The notes under the pieces are model-generated. The model searched no databases. It saw only the letters and a list, made by a program, of their open reading frames with translations, and was not told where the DNA came from. Positions 40,198 through 42,398 of a stretch of 42,398 bases of DNA are shown piece after piece. The position numbers were made by a program, and so were the translations under genes. Each line of letters begins with the position of its first letter. Position 1 is the stretch's first letter. The DNA comes from Elusimicrobiota bacterium (lineage in GTDB: Bacteria; Elusimicrobiota; Elusimicrobia; Elusimicrobiales; UBA9959), in the NCBI GenBank assembly GCA_016208085.1, contig JACQYT010000042.1, positions 23,694 to 66,091 of the forward strand, written 5' to 3'.

Positions 40198-40674
40198 CTA
40201 CAGCAGCGCGTCGATGGGGTTTATGGGTTTATCGGTCGGCACGCCCCGGCCTTCAAGCCCGACTCCCGCGCCGGCCAGGAATTTCAGGCGGCCGCAATCT
40301 TCATCGCTTAAAAATATCGCCTTCCCGATGGACATATTCTTGCCGGCGCAGTAATGCATGCCGCCGATATTCAAGCGAGGAATCTTCAGGCCCTTTGACA
40401 GAAGGTCCGCCGCCTCTTTAAGGCCCGGCAGAAGGACCAGTATATTGTGCGGCGCCGGCGCGCCGCACAAATAATCAAAAGCTTCCTGGACCTTAAAGAT
40501 CTTCAATTCCACGCCCTCGGGCGTGGCAAAGCGCATTATAGTGCGCCTGATATCGTCCGAAGCGATCTCGTCCGAAACCACGACGATCTCCGAAATTTTC
40601 AGATACGGCACCCAGGATTCCACTACCTGGCCGTGGACAAGCCTGTCGTCTATTCTGTATAAAGTAACGGGCAT
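40198..40674 (-). CDS. PTS mannose-family subunit IIB
   Basis: The 158 residues contain the phospho-histidine H14 in RIDDRLVHGQVVESW, which is diagnostic of mannose-family EIIB. Later conserved stretches are IVVVSDEIASDD and LNIGGMHY. It accepts phosphate from EIIA and passes it to the sugar bound by EIIC/EIID. GAGGT lies 4 nt before the ATG. It is followed at 7 bp by the GH57 gene and preceded by a long family B repeat block. Confidence 0.95.
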   Translation of the reverse strand: MPVTLYRIDDRLVHGQVVESWVPYLKISEIVVVSDEIASDDIRRTIMRFATPEGVELKIFKVQEAFDYLCGAPAPHNILVLLPGLKEAADLLSKGLKIPRLNIGGMHYCAGKNMSIGKAIFLSDEDCGRLKFLAGAGVGLEGRGVPTDKPINPIDALL

Positions 40675-40685
40675 AAGGACCTCTT

Positions 40686-40862
40686 GGGGAAGTTGGCAAG
40701 TCTATAAGTTGATTGGTTGATAAGGACGGAAAGTTGAGGAAGTTGATAAGTTGACTGGTTGATAAGTGCCGAAACTTTCTTACTTATCAACTTGCCGTTC
40801 CCCACTTATCAACTTATCAACTTGCTGTTCCCCACTTATCAACTTATCAACTTGCTGTTTCC
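40686..40862. repeat. Family B repeat (GTTGATAAG units), longest block, head-to-head
   Basis: Forward GTTGATAAG/GTTGACTGG units (40690-40768), a spacer GTGCCGAAACTTTC, then three inverted CTTATCAACTTATCAACTTG blocks separated by CTGTTCCCCA. The right end encodes the last residues of EIIA (SKLIS) and its TGA stop. Confidence 0.93.
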
Positions 40863-41159
40863 AGTCAGCATATTAATATTGACCCCGCAAACGACGGCGG
40901 TGTCAGGGAGATCTTTGACCAGCGGCAGGACCACGTTCATGGGCGTGCCGCCGGGCATATCTATCATAAAAACGATGCCGTCCGGGGAGCGCATCTCCGA
41001 CACGGCGCTTTCTATGCCGCTCTTTATTTTCTCAAGCGACATCCGCTGTGAGATAGAGATGTTTTTCAGCCCCTCGTGCTGAACGCCCACTATACCCTCG
41101 GCCGCCTCTATCAGATACGCGCCGAATTCCCCGTGGGTGATAACGATGATGTTGATCAT
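40839..41159 (-). CDS. PTS mannose-family subunit IIA
   Basis: About 106 residues from the ATG at 41159. The phospho-histidine is H9 in IIVITHGEFGAYL, and MIDMPGGTPMN and VCGVNINML are conserved. An in-frame ATG at 41198 would add MAYGLRLKAAVKH, but those residues are translated family C repeat and lie before the normal family start, so I reject it. At the other end, the C-terminal SKLIS and TGA are family B repeat; EIIA domains are normally about 120-140 residues, so a short tail may have been lost. Confidence 0.92.
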   Translation of the reverse strand: MINIIVITHGEFGAYLIEAAEGIVGVQHEGLKNISISQRMSLEKIKSGIESAVSEMRSPDGIVFMIDMPGGTPMNVVLPLVKDLPDTAVVCGVNINMLTGNSKLIS

Positions 41160-41172
41160 GTGTTTAACGGCT

Positions 41173-41320
41173 GCCTTAAGCCTTAAGCCATACGCCATAT
41201 GCAGAATTTATGATACATTTATTGCCATAGGCCGTAAGCTTTAGGCCATACGCTTTTAAAGGAACTCCTTACCAGCTTATAGCCTCTGGCATATGGCTTA
41301 TGGCCTACAGCCTATGGCAA
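41173..41320. repeat. Family C repeat (GCCATAAGC-type units), head-to-head pair
   Basis: AAGCCTTAAGCCATACGCCAT and GCCATAGGCC units on the left and CTGGCATATGGCTTATGGCC on the right, with AAGGAACTCCTTACC near the centre. It fills the gap between rapZ and the EIIA gene. Confidence 0.88.
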
Positions 41321-41335
41321 TCATTCCCTTTCGGC

Positions 41336-42202
41336 TTACTTTTTTCTTATGTCCCTGTGATATTCAGAAACCGAAAAACCGAATTTTGAGAGGTTTTCCG
41401 CTATGCTGTGCGCGATAAAGACGCTTCTATGCCTGCCGCCGGTGCAGCCGATGGCGATGGTAAGGTAAGACTTGCCCTCCTTGATATAAAGAGGCAGGAG
41501 GTCTTTTATCTGGTCCGTGTAGCTTTTCAAAAAGGTCTTGAAATGGGGTTTATTCCTGATATAGTCGCCCACAGGCCGGTCAAGTCCCGTCTTATTCTTC
41601 AGCGACGGTATATAGTTGGGGTTCGGGAGGAATCTCACATCCATCACCAGGTCCGCGTCCAGCGGTATGCCGTATTTGTAGCCGAAAGAAATGACGGAAA
41701 TCCTCATTTCGGTGGAGCGCTTCAGCTCCAGAGCGCCGGAGAGTATTTCCTTAAGCTCGCCAAGCGTAAGCTTTGATGTATCTATTACCTTATTGGCCTT
41801 TTCTTTAAGCTCGGACAGGATCCTCCGCTCGTCTTTGACCGCCTGGACGATGTTCTTGCCGAGCGGATGGCGATGGCGGGTTTCGGAGAAGCGCTGGAGC
41901 AGCACCGCGTCGGAAGAATCAAGAAAGATGACCTTGTAATCAAGGCCGAGTCTGCTTAAAGCGTCCAGCGACTGGACGAACCCCCTGAAAAACCGGCCCT
42001 CCCTTATGTCTATGCCGAACGCGACGTGCCTGAAATGCCTGTGCTTTTTTATCAGCTCCGAAAATCCGGGGATAAGTGCCACGGGCAGATTGTCCACGCA
42101 GTAAAACCCGAAATCCTCAAAGCATTTAAGCGCCTGGCTCTTGCCCGCGCCGGACATGCCGGTGATAATAAAGATCTTGCCCTTCGGTATTTTTACCTTC
42201 AT
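41336..42202 (-). CDS. rapZ: RapZ/YvcJ-family nucleotide-binding protein
   Basis: The 288 residues match the family. The N-terminal P-loop is FIITGMSGAGKSQALKC (about 11-27), with VDNLPVALIPGF after it. The C-terminal RNA-binding-type domain shows SFGYKYGIP, DVRFLPNPNY and IAIGCTGGRHRSV. In E. coli RapZ is the adaptor that directs RNase E to the sRNA GlmZ and so controls GlmS; in other bacteria the gene travels with hprK and pts genes, as here. It heads the minus-strand pts cluster. Repeat DNA lies just upstream and no ribosome binding site is evident. Confidence 0.95.
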   Translation of the reverse strand: MKVKIPKGKIFIITGMSGAGKSQALKCFEDFGFYCVDNLPVALIPGFSELIKKHRHFRHVAFGIDIREGRFFRGFVQSLDALSRLGLDYKVIFLDSSDAVLLQRFSETRHRHPLGKNIVQAVKDERRILSELKEKANKVIDTSKLTLGELKEILSGALELKRSTEMRISVISFGYKYGIPLDADLVMDVRFLPNPNYIPSLKNKTGLDRPVGDYIRNKPHFKTFLKSYTDQIKDLLPLYIKEGKSYLTIAIGCTGGRHRSVFIAHSIAENLSKFGFSVSEYHRDIRKK

Positions 42203-42207
42203 AAAAA

Positions 42208-42262
42208 GGATAGTTGATAAGTTGACCGGGCTGGGGAAGTTGACAAGTTTATAAGTTGACTA
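42208..42262. repeat. Family B repeat, one arm
   Basis: GTTGATAAGTTGACC, GTTGACAAG and TTTATAAGTTGACTAG units directly upstream of the rapZ start codon. Only one orientation is present. Confidence 0.85.
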
Positions 42263-42398
42263 GCCTGGATTTCCACGGCGCGAAATTAGCCTAACAAAAC
42301 CAGCCATTGGCGGTTTGGCCGTCGGCGGACGTGCTCTTTTCCCCGTCGGGGCCACCAAAAATCCTCCAGAACGCCAGATTTACAGATTAGATTATGTA
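42263..42398. other. Unassigned sequence at the right edge
   Basis: No gene is supported. GGTTTGGCCGTC dyads and a CCCCGTCGGGG palindrome followed by CCACCA (about 42341-42357) resemble the 3' end of a tRNA plus CCA. No matching 5' half is present. Confidence 0.3.

Noticed and set aside
41160..41198. Upstream ATG for EIIA (adds MAYGLRLKAAVKH)
   Set aside because: The added residues are translated family C repeat, and family homology begins at MINIIVITHGEFG.
13547..42262. TTATCAAC units of family B as DnaA boxes or an origin
   Set aside because: They lack the TTATNCACA core, are spread over four intergenic loci, and no dnaA, dnaN or gyr genes are near.
42341..42357. tRNA ending GGGGCCACCA at the right edge
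   Set aside because: No D-arm, anticodon arm or matching 5' acceptor strand can be drawn upstream; at most it is a tRNA 3'-end fragment or chance palindrome.

Overview
The window reads as bacterial chromosome from a strict anaerobe with an outer membrane. My best guess is a groundwater or sediment Elusimicrobiota (or a related uncultured phylum). The reasons are a tungsten-type aldehyde:ferredoxin oxidoreductase, a mannose-family PTS, a PorV-like outer-membrane protein beside a giant protein with a type IX-like C-terminal domain, and very abundant low-complexity intergenic repeats. No rRNA or marker gene fixes the phylum, so this is inference. Most genes lie on the minus strand.

Layout. 1-493: junction between a transposase fragment and a broken DUF4143 ATPase remnant. 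611-2703: MoaD/ThiS-like carrier plus AOR. 2894-5144: cysteine-rich secreted protein (apparently frameshifted) followed by a membrane protein with secretin-STN-like repeats. 5494-5603: promoter and tRNA-Arg(GCG). 5702-7841: small secreted or membrane proteins and an NlpC/P60 hydrolase. 8247-10322: recG. 10444-13557: helically phased direct repeats, a candidate structured RNA with a strong terminator, an OmpR-type response regulator and a sensor kinase lacking its ATPase domain. 13622-22809: housekeeping block of cca, a CpXC protein, a small ORF, rnpB, RNase HI, a zinc-ribbon coiled-coil protein, class II aldolase, metF, lepB and lepA. 22938-34010: three-gene secretion operon (HEAT lipoprotein, 2563-residue multidomain protein, PorV-like barrel). 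34319-42202: PTS operon in the order rapZ, EIIA, EIIB, GH57 glucanotransferase-like enzyme, EIIC, EIID, HPr, EI.

Two things stand out. First, the 22938-34010 operon. The giant protein has a signal peptide whose predicted cleavage exposes Trp as mature residue 1, followed by an H-x3-D-x5-H zinc-phospholipase-C motif. After that come OmpL47-like repeats, a seven-repeat Kelch propeller, BIG2 and FlgD-like Ig domains, a polymer-forming beta-helix-like stretch and a T9SS type A-like sorting domain. It is translationally coupled upstream to a HEAT-repeat lipoprotein and downstream to a PorV-like protein. It looks like a self-contained cargo, shuttle and lipoprotein unit.

Second, the intergenic DNA is dominated by three unrelated repeat units (TACCCTC, GTTGATAAG and GCCATAAGC types). 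All share one architecture: an array, a short spacer, and the same array inverted. These arrays abut genes, supply their stop codons and C-terminal residues, have entered the class II aldolase in frame, and may have truncated the sensor kinase. A separate 230-265 bp chain of hairpins occurs twice in opposite orientation, with a compensatory base-pair change between the copies. A short palindrome also sits twice inside rnpB.
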